Shown in pieces: positions 23,603 to 35,193 of a stretch of 64,000 nucleotides of DNA. The stretch spans positions 1-64,000 of the forward strand of contig CAJNOL010001426.1 in assembly GCA_905250125.1 (NCBI GenBank), written 5' to 3'. The notes under the pieces are model-generated. The model was not told the origin of the DNA, ran no database searches, and was given only the letters and a program-made list of their open reading frames with translations. Positions within the stretch are counted from its first letter, which is position 1. Every line of letters starts with the position of its first letter. The DNA is from Rotaria sordida (lineage: Eukaryota > Rotifera > Eurotatoria > Philodinida > Philodinidae). A program made the translations under genes and the position numbers.

Positions 23603-24164
23603 ATGGTACTCACAATTGGCATGGAAATATCAATCAGAATCTTCTCTTCGTCATGCTCAAACTCACACCCTATTGATATTGAAAACTGTATATGTATATA
23701 TTCTTTTGTTCTTCTTTTTTCATAGTAGTATGGAGAGGACAAGACGATGATATGGGAAGAAGACGACACCTTGATTTCGTCATCCGTACGATTATCAAAA
23801 ACGAAGAACTAAAGAAATAAAGAAAAGAATATATAAATATACAATTTTCAACATCAATAGTGTGTGTAACAACAAGTTCTGAAGAAGGTCAATTCTGTAT
23901 CGAAATATCAACAAATATATTTTTTAATTTTAATTTAATGTAATTTTTATTGTATCAATTATATTTATTTATTTTATTGTTATTTAATTATTTAAAAATT
24001 TTTATGACATAAACTACTACATATAGGAAGAGAATCTCTTAAAATACAAGATCATATCAAAGCTTCAGAATCGAGACGTATGGCATCTTGTATATCTTAG
24101 TGAGCTATGTCTACCATAAAAAAGTTCATGCATATGTCCTGTCTCTGAGTCGATCAAACGTTTG

Positions 24165-24475
24165 AAGTGAGTTTTCGCTGTAGTATTCTATTTTCGAATT
24201 TCGATTTGAAACTTATTCACATAAAAATCTCTATTAGATCAGATTGCATAAAAAATTTCAGAGTTTTTGAGAGCTTAGCCTTTCTGAGATATGGAACTTT
24301 CAACAAATACATGTTATTTATACTATCTATGTATACTGCAAAGGTCTATATCTACGATAGAGACTTAGTTCAAAAATTCTGAAATTTTTTATGCATTCTA
24401 GTCTTATTGAAATGTTTATGTGACTAAAGTTTTAAGTCAAAATTTGAAAATATGGTCTTGTTGAAAATGTAACAG
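24165..24475. repeat. Foldback element (about 300 bp)
   Basis: The left arm (TTTCGAATTTCGATTTGAAAC, then CACATAAAAATC, then GATTGCATAAAAAATTTCAG) is mirrored on the right (CTGAAATTTTTTATGCATTC, then TTATGTGACTAAAG, then GTCAAAATTTGAAAATATGG). The arms are diverged, so the insertion is not recent. Confidence 0.7.
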
Positions 24476-25079
24476 GCTATAAGTGCGAAGTCTCTTTCTA
24501 CGATAAACCTAGTTGGTTGAAATCTACAAGATATACTAAGCCTTGGCTAAAAAGCGATACGACATCTGAAAATGTTTCCTTATAAGTCAATATAAAGTTT
24601 TAGACAAAACATTTGTTTGTGTTTGTTAGTCTCAAATGCCGATTGCTATTTAGAGTTGACTAAAAGTTCTAAAAAACATTAAATAAAATCATTCTTTCTA
24701 ACAATTTGTCAAAAGTTTTTTTCCAAATTCTTTTAACTATCTTGAAAAACTGCATGAACCAATGAGTTTTCATTTGTTTGATCAGTAGAATTATGTTTGA
24801 TATAATCGTTTATCCAAAAATTACACAGTGCAAGGTCTAGTAAAAACGATAGATGTGACATTATATTGATACCTTCTTGTATTAAATAATTGAATGACAT
24901 CTGGATGAATAGAAGACCGAATTTTTGTTATGAATTAATTTTATACTGTTTACATCTAATGAATAGTCTCTGATGATTCATCTTCATTCATCAAGCTTCC
25001 TTTAATTAACTTGCATCGAATCTATCTATGATTAACCTATGTCTAACCACCTGTAATAGTATTACATAATCATCATGAT

Positions 25080-25400
25080 CCATCACGAAGTTTATCTAAA
25101 TTCTCCATCTTTAGACAACCATGTATAATTCGTTCTATTGCATCATGAGAGAGGAAAGTCTCAGCTATAATATCATCATAAATTAAATGTAGATCATCGT
25201 TAATAGCCTGTCGTACCAGTTGAATATTTATATCTGTCAGTTCGATAACTGGCCGACTAGACCGAAGTCATCATTGACATTTTCTCTTCCTTCATGAAAA
25301 GGCGTTGACTATATCTGGCAACTGTTCTATATGACACAGCGTTAGCTCCCAAATTAGTCTGAATTTTAATATAGTTTTGATTGTACTCGTTATCCATTGT
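25080..25400 (-). mobile_element. Mariner-type transposase N-terminal relic
   Basis: Read on the minus strand from about 25396, broken frames encode MDNEYNQNYIKIQTNLGANA, VSYRTVARYSQRLF, then after a frameshift EGRENVNDDFG, and after a further shift RPVIELTDINIQLVRQAIND, YDDIIAETFLSHDAIERIIH and GCLKM. This is the paired helix-turn-helix DNA-binding part of mariner (IS630/Tc1) transposases. The catalytic half is absent. At least two frame breaks mark it as dead. Confidence 0.75.
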
Positions 25401-26011
25401 TTAAAATTTTTTTTGTTGGACCTAAACTTTATCTAAAAAAAATATTTGAACTAAACTTAAAATAGATCTATTAGATATTTTATTATAGACAAGACATTTG
25501 ACTGTTTATTAATATAATAAACTCGTTAATGTTAATTGATTTATAAATTGACGGGAAGCAATTAATTTTAATTTCATTCTCGATTAAATTAATTCATCCA
25601 AAGCTTTATTACAAAAGTATAATAGTGACATCTCTCCTACATCAAAAGTTTACAAATCCGATGAAAAGTTCTTATCACTTCATTGAGTTCTTTTATCTAA
25701 TCTTTTAACAATAACAAGCATTTATTCTTAACGTAGTTGAATTATTTATTTGAAATCTATCTATTTATTTATTCTTATTCTATATATATATTTATATCAT
25801 AAGAAATTAGTAAGCATCGTCCTTATCATATTAAGGATCAGTGTTACTTTTTACTTGTTTCATTCATTCATTCATTCTTCGTGAGATGTGTTCGTATACT
25901 TTAAATGATTCATCAATATGAATGTCCTAGAAGAGAAAATTTTAAAAAAAAGCATAGATATTTATTCTTGATATTATATAGTTTCTTAAGTCTTTTTTTG
26001 TTTTGTTCTAG

Positions 26012-29000
26012 ATGCCATTCTGGAAAAAGGATCCATCTAAAAAGGAATTGTACACAAATGTTACTGAAGGTTTACGACAAATCTATAAAACAAAATTATT
26101 ACCACTTGAAGAAGCATATAGATTTCATGAATTTCATTCATCACAACTTGACGATAGTGATTTTGCAGCTAAACCAATGGTACTTCTTGTTGGACAATAT
26201 TCAGTTGGTAAAACAACATTTATTCGTTATCTATTAAATGTAAAAAAAATAAAATAAAATAAAATCTTTTCTTTGTATAAATTTTTGTTTTAATGAATTT
26301 TAGGAAGATTTTCCTGGTATTCGTATTGGACCAGGTAACAAAAAAAAAATAAGAAATATTTATTTCTTGTGAATATCAATTTATTTTAAATAGAACCAAC
26401 AACTGATTCATTTATTGCAATAATGCATAATGAAAATCCTGGTGTTGTACCTGGTAATGCACTAGTTGTCGATCCAACAAAACCATTTCGACCATTATCA
26501 AAATTTGGCAATGCTTTTCTAAATCGTTTTGTTTGTTCACAAATACGTAATGAAATTTTAGAAACAATTACATTTGTTGATACACCTGGTATATTAGCTG
26601 GAGAAAAACAACGTGTTGATCGTGGTTATGAATTTAGTCAAGTTCTTGAATGGTTTGCTGATCGTTGTGATCGAATTTTACTTTTATTTGATGTATCATC
26701 ATTAGATATATCAGATGAATTAAAACGAGCTATTGAAGTTTTAAGACGAAATGATGATAAAATACGTATTGTATTAAATAAAGCAGATTCAGTTGATCAA
26801 CAAGCATTAATGCGTGTTTATGGAGCTTTAATGTGGTCATTAGGAAAAGTACTTAATACACCAGAAGTATGTCGTGTTTATGTAGGATCATTTTGGTCAA
26901 AAGCATTAACTTTTGATACAAATCGACGTTTATTTGAATTGGAAACAAAAGATTTATTTAATGATTTAGGTAATTGATTCATAGTTAGAAAGAATATTTA
27001 ATCTTTTTTTTTTGAAAAATTTCATTACACAAAAAATGAAATTAAAAATTACAATTCAGAGATTAAATCTAATTAATTAACTAGAAATTTAGTTGACTTG
27101 ACTGACTTTACTAGTGAACATTCTTAAGACTATTGACATGCGATCAATGATAGTAAATAGTAAAAAAAAGTCTCTTTAGGTTTGGTTTTCCGGTCGTTGC
27201 ATGTTGAATGATGGATGTTTTACTCGATTTTTTACCCTATATACACAGATTAGTAATGAGATTAAACGATCGAAATAGGCCTTATACTCACTAGAAACAC
27301 TTCCAAGTTTGAGTCAGAATAAACATATCCGTGCTAGGATATTTTAAATTTCAGAGAAACACCTGTTTTAGGCTGAATTTCGAAAGAAGACTGTTTTCTA
27401 TGACAAACTAATATTTCATTTTGGATACGTTTGAATTCTATGTTCATCGAACAAAATGCGAAGACTAGAAAACTAAATTAAAACAGAATTTTTTTTTTAT
27501 ATACTCATCATGATGATAATCTCAAATAGTCGACAATGTTCTCACGTTAGTTAGAATTATTTTTTATTTTTAACTATAATAAAAATTATTAACAAATACA
27601 AATACTAATGATGAGTGGTTGAACATAACTGAATAATCATTTCATTATTTGGAAACATCACTATTCTGCAATCTCCTGTTTTAAGTAAACAGAATTGTGA
27701 ATAAATATTCAAATGTAATAACAATGATGTAAAAATATTATATGAACTTGATTCTTCTCGCAAAGTTTCTATTTCTCAAAAACAGATCAATCAATTGAAG
27801 TAGTTCTATTACATTCAAGATAAAGTAATACTTAAAAAAAAAATATATACTTCACTCAGTTAAATATTACATGTCCTTGTCTTCAGTTATTGATAACAAA
27901 TTACTTTGTTCAAATAAACTATACAGTGTGATAGTCTATAAGTTTATTTTCTTCGATTTAATTTCGATAACTAAGCAAATACTATTCGAATTTCAATTTG
28001 AAAAGAATTTAAGTGAAAATTTTATTTATCATTTTTCAGAATCTTTACCAAGAACAGCAACTCTTCGAAAATTGAATGATTTAATTAAACGTGCACGATT
28101 GGCTAGAGTAATAAAAATTATTATTTCAAAATATTAACTATATATATATATGTATTAAATCATAGGTACATGCATTAATTATCAGTGAATTAAAAGAACA
28201 AATGCCAAGTGTATTTGGTAAAGATTCAAAACGTCGAGATTTACTCAATGTAAGATTCTTTTGTTTTGTTAAATATATATTAAGTCTAAATAAATAAATC
28301 TTTAAGAATTTACATTTAATTTATGAAAAAATTGAACGTGAACAAAATATTCCAATGGGTGATTTTCCAAAATTAGATCGTATGCAAGAAATATTACGTA
28401 ATATGGTTCGTTTTGAAAAAACTGCTGTTTTTCTGTTCTAATTTAATTCTTTTTTTTTTTTCTTCTTTCTTTCATTTAGGATTTTACAAAATTTCGACCA
28501 CTTGATCGAAAAATACTTGAACGTGTAGATAGAATGTTATCTGATGATGTACCAAAATTAATGGGTATGATACCACAAGAAGAACAAGCTTATTTACAAT
28601 TAAGTTCTCAATCATCGGGTGGACAAATGGCATCAGGAAATACAATATTTAGTGATCAAGACGAAACACCATTTGCAATTGGTGGTGTTGAAGGTATTAA
28701 TGCTGGTATTGGTGAATGTGAATGGATTGTTGAACGATCAAGACATGAATATGATCAAACATTTCTTCAACTTTCACCACAAAATGGAAAAGTTACGGGT
28801 GCATCAGCTAAACAAGAAATGATTAGATCAAAACTTGTAAATTTTATATACAAAAAAAAAATATTTTTTTTATTTTTTTATTTTTCTAGCCAAATAATGT
28901 ACTTGGTCGTATATGGAAATTAAGTGACATTGATAAAGATGGTATGCTTGATATTGATGAATGGGCTTTATCTCAACATCTTAGTAAGTATTAGATGATT

Positions 29001-29637
29001 GTATTCAATGTTACTGCATTTATCATAGATTTTATGTTAATCTTGTAAAATAATAGAAATGTCTATGTAGCATTTCTACTTAGAATTTTCCATGAGTACT
29101 AATTCTCATATAGTATTATTATGTATTGAAAGTAGGTCGTTTTTTTTTTTTTTATTCAAAACGAAAAGATTTTAGTAAATATCTTACAAGTGTTTAATAC
29201 TTGTAATGAAAAGAAAAGTTAATTGTTAAATCTAACGATGCATAAAAAGAAAGTGAATAGCAAACAATTCATCTCCTACGTTTCCTTTTTCTTTACAAGC
29301 ATATGTCTGTCTCGAACAGAGTTAGAATGTCTAACTGTTCTTAACTATCATATATCATAAAAGAAAACCAGCACATAATATTTATGAATCAATCATTAAA
29401 TGAAACTAATTGCACTTTTTAATATTGAAATGAAGTTTTTTTACATAAAATATTTAATTTTTTCTTTTAGTTAAACTTAAAGTAGATGGTCATGAATTAC
29501 CAAATGTATTGCCTGATCATCTTATACCACCAAGCAAACGTCATTTAACGAAAAACACTAATAATATGAATCCATCGTATGGAAATAGTGGAGTGTATCC
29601 AACACTTGGCAATACTTCTTATAGTGGTTATAATTGA
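26012..29637 (+). CDS. EHD: EH domain-containing protein (EHD), nine exons
   Basis: Exons: 26012-26239, 26304-26334, 26394-26969, 28040-28107, 28166-28249, 28307-28405, 28480-28836, 28890-28983, 29471-29637. Phases are consistent and the product is about 567 residues (family about 535-550). EHDs are dynamin-like ATPases that tubulate membranes and control endocytic recycling. The N-terminus is [21 protein letters not shown]-loop GQYSVGKTT is at about 61-69, followed by DTPG and NKAD. The helical domain follows, and then a C-terminal EH domain with an EF-hand loop ([12 protein letters not shown]) and [12 protein letters not shown] domains bind NPF motifs of partner proteins. The last about 40 residues ([20 protein letters not shown]) are not typical of vertebrate EHDs. 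Intron 3 (26970-28039) is the one long intron and contains nothing recognisable. The start is fixed by family alignment. Confidence 0.95.
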
Positions 29638-32058
29638 TTTCTTTTCTTTTCTTTTTTTTGTGTTGAGAGAATGAATATAAACATAAATGATTTTTTAAAT
29701 ATATAAACAAATCCATTCGATTCTAGTTTTTTTTTAATCATTTTTTTGTAATTCAAATTTCTTTTTGTTTTTTTTTTTTTACTTGTATCTATTTATATTT
29801 GGTTGCAAGAATAAAATGAACACATATTCCAGTTATATACATAGACAGATGTTTGAGTAAATATACGAACAATAAAAAAAAAAAAAAGTAAAAATAAAAC
29901 ACATAGACGGATGACAACATTTATTCAATATATCTTTCATTTTTAATGTTATTATATTTCAAGTAACTAGTTAAATATGATATTTAAAGTTAGTTCCGGT
30001 AAAACTTTTGTTGATAAAAAAAAAAAAGAAAAAAACTTAGAGATAAAGATAACCAGCTGTAGACATATGCCTCTTTTATGTTCTCTGAGTTGGAAGAAGG
30101 AAAAAACAGAAACAGTGATAAGAATTATAACTCATATAAAATTTGACAACAAACATGACAGAACGACAAAATGAATGCTCGTACACCTGTTAGTGACAAC
30201 GATCAATTATTAACAGAAATACGCAGACTACTCTATTTATCTAAACATTTGACAACACATAGATGGATTTCATTTGATCTCATTTCATTTCTCACTTTTT
30301 TCTCTTTATAAAACAAAGAAGACGCTTAGTCTCTCTCTCTCTCTCTCTCTTTCGCCTTTTCTTTTTTTTTTAACTACATTCATATTCTCATTTTTGTGCA
30401 CTAGGGAAAAAAGTTTTTCTCTCCTCGTCGTCGACATTCTATCATAGACTAACCATCCATCGCTCTCTTGTTTTAACTGTTGAGTACGTGTCACTGTTGT
30501 GTAGATATTCTCTCACATTTTTTTAAAGACATCATAGAAAAATGAGAGAAAGAAAAAAAAGTGAGAATAATAGACTAGATAGAATCAATGTCAAATTCAT
30601 TTATTTAAAAGAAACAAAATGAAGTAGATAAAACCAATTGAAATAAAATTGAGTAAGTTTATTTATTTATATTAGTTTAATATATTACTAAATTGTTTGA
30701 AGATTTGAATACATCTTGTCAATGTAAGTACCTATATGCAAGTAAAGATATAAGAAGAAAAGAAGAAGAAAAAAAAAACGCGTTCAGAATGAAGATTAGA
30801 CTCTCACACTAAGAAGAAGCCGTAAGAAAGAATGAGAAGAAAGAAGAGTGAAACGCTTGGTTCCCGTCATCGTTCACTAGAGCAAAGGGAAAAAAACGTC
30901 ACATAAAAAAAGAAAGAAAAGAAAACGAAGACGAGTATTGATGATGAACTTTACACAGTACGATTATCGTGTTATACGACGGTTAGAAACAAACGAATAA
31001 TAAGAAGAAAAAAAAAATCTTTTCTTTTCCCAACATAGTTTTTTTTTTCATAGTTGAACACTTTTTCATTTCAAGTAAGTGGAAAAAAAAACATAAGTTA
31101 ATTATATGAATGTGCGCATGTAAAAAAGGAAATGAAGATAAACGCGATTCAGCCGTGACAATACTGACTATTTCTTTTTTATTAGATTGTTCTACCGTCT
31201 ATCCAACTACCATCAGTAATGATTAATGACGAGTTAGTTTAAAAAGATGAAAATTTGCATAAATTCTACTTTTTCTTTCTCTCATTTTCTTTTCCACATA
31301 TACACATATTTCACTCTCGGTAACAAGCTGCTGTGGAGTCTCAATCAGCATCATTAACGTCTTTTCTCATGGGAGTAATGATAAGAAAATAAACTTACTT
31401 TATACGATTTAAATGTAAGCCAATGGTTTTATTTTAGTTCTAATAAAATGACGTTCATTTGGAAGACCTTTGATTTAGTGTTCTGAATATATAATAATTA
31501 ACACTAAGTTCAATGTCTTCTACCTTTTACGTCTAATTATTCGACGATAATAAAATTTTTTTTTTTGGAATTTATTTATTATCAAACTTCTATTAAATAT
31601 CCTATTGAAGATATTTAATATAATAAAATAATCGACATCAATGATTTATTAAAGTTAATAAAAAAAGAAAAAGTAAAATTTTAGCTAAAAAACAAAATAT
31701 TTCATGATCAAGTATTTCCATTTCAAAATGATCTTGATGTTCAATGAGTCGATATATATAATTTTAAATCAAATAAATACTTCATCAATAACGACTCTCT
31801 CTCGTTTAAGTTCTTTTTTTTTTTTGTACAAAAATTTTAATCGGCACCGTTTTGTTCTCTTCTTTTTAGCGACAAAAAAAAAGGGGGGGACAGAAATAAC
31901 TTTCGATCTGTTCTGTCATTTTGATGTTATTGTTGCCATAGAAGAAGTTTTTTTTTTTTTTTTTTTATTATATCGATCACTTTTTTTCTTTTTTTACTTC
32001 ATGTGTATATGCATGTCATAACAAAAATCATTCACATCTATATATTTCATTTTAAAAA
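29638..32058. other. Intergenic, homopolymer-rich
   Basis: 2.4 kb with many poly-T and poly-A runs and a (CT)n tract. No gene was recognised. The frame at 30306-30494 (minus) is produced by the CT repeat, and 31704-32021 is low-complexity Phe. Confidence 0.55.
30331..30351. repeat. (CT)n microsatellite
   Basis: About ten CT units in the EHD/ZC2HC1 intergenic region. Confidence 0.85.
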
Positions 32059-33811
32059 ATGGATGATGATCTGACAGGTAAAGAATAAAATATGACTAAA
32101 TAAATCTATTATTGTACGAGTTATAGAATATCCTACACATCGAGTACGTTTACAACCATGTCAATTTTGTGAACGTCAATTTAATGTTGAATCATTGGTA
32201 AGAATATGAAATATTATTATTTATTCAAATGTTCAATAGTAGAAAGAAAATGATTGAATTTTCTATTTTTATCCTATAGAAATTTTACGATAGATCATTG
32301 AAAATAAAATAATAATAATAATAATAAATGAAATATGAATTTTTGTTTTTTTGTTTTTATATATTTTTCGATCATAGAATAAACATCAAGCTATTTGTCG
32401 AAAAGTTGTAAAGAAAGAACGAAGAGTATTTGATGCAGGTAAACAACGAGCTACTAATTCTGATGTACCATATAAAGCAACTAAAAGAACAGCACAGGTA
32501 AAAAATTTTATTTTTATTTTACTATTGTCAACATCTATATTTTACACATTAGGTTTATAATGGTGAAGTTCGAGCTAATGATGATAGAGTAAGAATAAAG
32601 AAGTAATTGTTGATGTTTTATCTTGTTAAAAATTATAGTCAAAATATGGATCGAAACCAAATTGGAGAGAAAAACATAGACAATTAATTCAATCTGTACG
32701 AGAAGCTCGTTCTGTGACTCGTGCTATGAAACAAGGAGGACCATTACCTGCTTTTCGACCAAGTGAAATTCCATCAGGTTAATTAATGTTATTCTTTTTC
32801 TTTTCTCTATATTATTATATTATTTATTAAGACTATGTTAATTGTCCACATTGCCATCGTAATTTTAATAAACATGCTGCTCAACGACATATACCATTGT
32901 AATAGGAATAATTTTTATCTTCATAGAAACATACATATTTATTTAGTTGTCAGACGCAACGTGAACGAAAACAAGTGCAACCTTCTAAACCTACTCAGCA
33001 ATATGACAGGGTAGAGTTAATATTTATTAAATAAATAAATAAATATACTGAAAACGTTTTCCTATAGGGACGATCACTTTCACCACAAAAACCACCTCAA
33101 CATCGACAACAACAGTCATATAGTACAAGTGCATATTCAGATTCACATAATGTTTATAGTAATGGTTACAAACATAGCAATTCAGCTCCGATGATTGTTC
33201 GACGAAATCCATATGAGTAAGCTTGTTAAACAAATGTTTTTTTTTATTTAAATTTTATTTTAATATTCTAGTCATCAACAACAACAACAACAACAACAAC
33301 CACCACCACCACGTAAAGCACCTGGTGGTGGTGGTTGGAGTTTACGAAAAATATTTGGTTTCGATTCTGGAGCAGAACCAATGCCTCGATCTAATTATTA
33401 TGCACCTGAAGTAAATTATTTTTCTATATTAAAAAGAAAAAAAATAAAAAAGAACATTTTTTATACAATAAGGATGAAGATTATTATCAACCATCGAATC
33501 GTCATAATATTCAACAACCGGTGCTTATGCGTACGGGACGTACAAATCAGAATACAAGTTTAAATGTACGTGCTCGTCAACGAAATGATGAAGTTAATTC
33601 ATATGTACGCCGAGCATCACCGATTAAATTTGCTCCTTCTTCATATGGTGAAACAAGATATCAACATCCAAATAGTCAATATAATTCTATGAGACCAACA
33701 GCTGTTGGACGACCCCCACTACCACCAACAGCTATTCGATGTGGTGAATGTGGTAATATATTTAATATTGCATCAGCAAGATATTGTGCTCATTGTGGTT
33801 CGAGACGTTAA
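32059..33811 (+). CDS. ZC2HC1: ZC2HC1-family zinc finger protein, ten exons
   Basis: Exons: 32059-32077, 32127-32197, 32378-32497, 32553-32588, 32639-32777, 32832-32898, 32947-33010, 33068-33216, 33272-33410, 33473-33811. The total is about 380 residues. Two C2HC fingers are present: CQFCERQFNVESLNKHQAIC and CPHCHRNFNKHAAQRHIPFC. Between them lies the family linker (SKYGSKPNWREKHRQLIQS, then AMKQGGPLPAFRPSEIPSDY). The middle is low complexity: a CAA-repeat polyglutamine followed by polyproline and polyglycine (exon 9). The end is a C4 zinc ribbon (CGECGNIFNIASARYCAHCG) matching the C-terminus of ZC2HC1A as I remember it. The molecular function of the family is poorly defined. Start MDDDLTEYPTHRV depends on a 19-nt first exon and is the least certain part. 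Confidence 0.9.
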
Positions 33812-33937
33812 ATATTGAAGAATATTTTTATGAAATAAATTTTATTTCGAAATAAAAATTTTATAAAGAATCATATTTAACTTTTACATACGAATCTTTT
33901 CTTTGTTAACAAATGAAATAATTATTCAACAATTTTT

Positions 33938-35092
33938 CTAATCAAATGAAAATGGTAGTTCATTAAATAAATCTTGATCGATTTGAATTAATTTTTGTTC
34001 AATTATTTGTAATTCATTATTATCAATAATATTATCATCTTGAGAAATATTAAATAATTGAGAAATTTTTTCATATTCATCTTCATTTATTATTATTACT
34101 TGTTGTACTATTTTTCTAAAAGCCATACAATATAAATTTTTTACTTTAATATATGATATTAAAGAAAAACCAATTGAATTAAGAGCTTCTCGCCAAGATT
34201 TTTGTCGATTTTCACGTAAAATTGAATCAGGTTCGACAATAAGTAATAAACCAAGACAAGTTAAAAGTTGATGAGCTATAAGACAAGCTGATAAACGTTG
34301 ACGACATGTTGGTAAATAATCGAGAACAAGTGAAAATATAATAGCATCAAATGAATGAATAGATATTAATGGTGGTTGTGGAAGACGTAAAAAATCAATA
34401 CGATGTACTGACTAAACTCATCTGAGAGTGAATTTTATAATTTCAAAAAACAAAAAGAAAACAATATTAAACTCACTTCATCGGCTGGTGCAATATCAAT
34501 TGCTATTGTTTCCAGATCGTTAAAACTAGAAAATGCATTGTAACAACTCCTATATAAAATTTAAAAACAAAAAGAATAGTTTAATAAATTGAGAAAAAAA
34601 ATATTTTAGCCTTAACCCAACATCAAGTACACGTGGTCTAGTAATTCTTTGTCTTAAGATAAGATAAAAATAATAAGAATAACATAATATTAATATAATA
34701 ATCCTACTGAATTCTTGTTTGACAACTTTCACAAATATCTGTATGAATCTGTTTTCGTTTATCTCGAGCACATTTTCTTTCAAGACCACTTATTTCATTT
34801 CCATTAAAATAATCTTTAATAGTTTCATAACACCATGTCAAACGTGTTTGACCATGAGATTTTTCTGCCCAATGATGTTCAGCAAGTTGACGCATTGATT
34901 TAGCATATTCATTTAATTTATCTATATTAGCTACATGAGTATTCCAGATTGTTTCAGCAGCTTCTGGTGCTAATAATAAAATAATAGATTCTCAAATTTA
35001 ATATTATAATTCATACTTTGATTTACATCATGACGTAATTGTTGATGTACTTTTTTAATTGAATCAGCAAGATTCAATTGTTCGGAAGACAT
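33938..35092 (-). CDS. BMT2: SAMTOR/BMT2-type S-adenosylmethionine-binding protein, five exons
   Basis: Exons (minus): 35092-35017, 34969-34708, 34652-34617, 34549-34477, 34411-33938. The total is about 306 residues. Family landmarks in order are: MRQLAEHHWAEKSHG then TRLTWC; the SAM-binding motif RPRVLDVGSCYNAFSSF; AIDIAPADESVHRIDFL; FDAIIFSLVLDYLPTC; LGLLLIVEPDS; SWREALNSIGFSLISYIKVK; MAFRKI. These match the vertebrate SAMTOR (C7orf60/BMT2) layout, a Rossmann methyltransferase fold. In vertebrates and flies it senses SAM and acts on GATOR1/KICSTOR to regulate mTORC1. In yeast the relative Bmt2 methylates 25S rRNA adenine. It is convergent with ZC2HC1 (126 bp between stops), and its start is about 100 bp from the stop of beta-mannosidase on the same strand. 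Confidence 0.88.
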
Positions 35093-35193
35093 TTTTTTTT
35101 TAAGAATCAGATCTAATAATTAAACAAAAAGAAACTTATACTTCTATATTTTATTTATTGCTTTGAAAACAAGTGAAAAAAAAGAAAAAAAAA

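Larger units (their letters stand above)
22816..26011. other. Intergenic: hairpins, foldback and mariner relic
   Basis: 3.2 kb without an intact gene. It contains an AATAAA shortly after the preceding gene (about 22851) and the hairpins, foldback and transposase relic listed separately. The short frames at 23587-23769 and 24167-24382 are not coding-like, and the second lies in the foldback. Confidence 0.5.

Noticed and set aside
30306-30494. Minus-strand frame with a GERERERERE run
   Set aside because: Direct translation of the (CT)n microsatellite.
31704-32021. Phe-rich 105-residue frame
   Set aside because: Produced by poly-T runs, with no conserved pattern.
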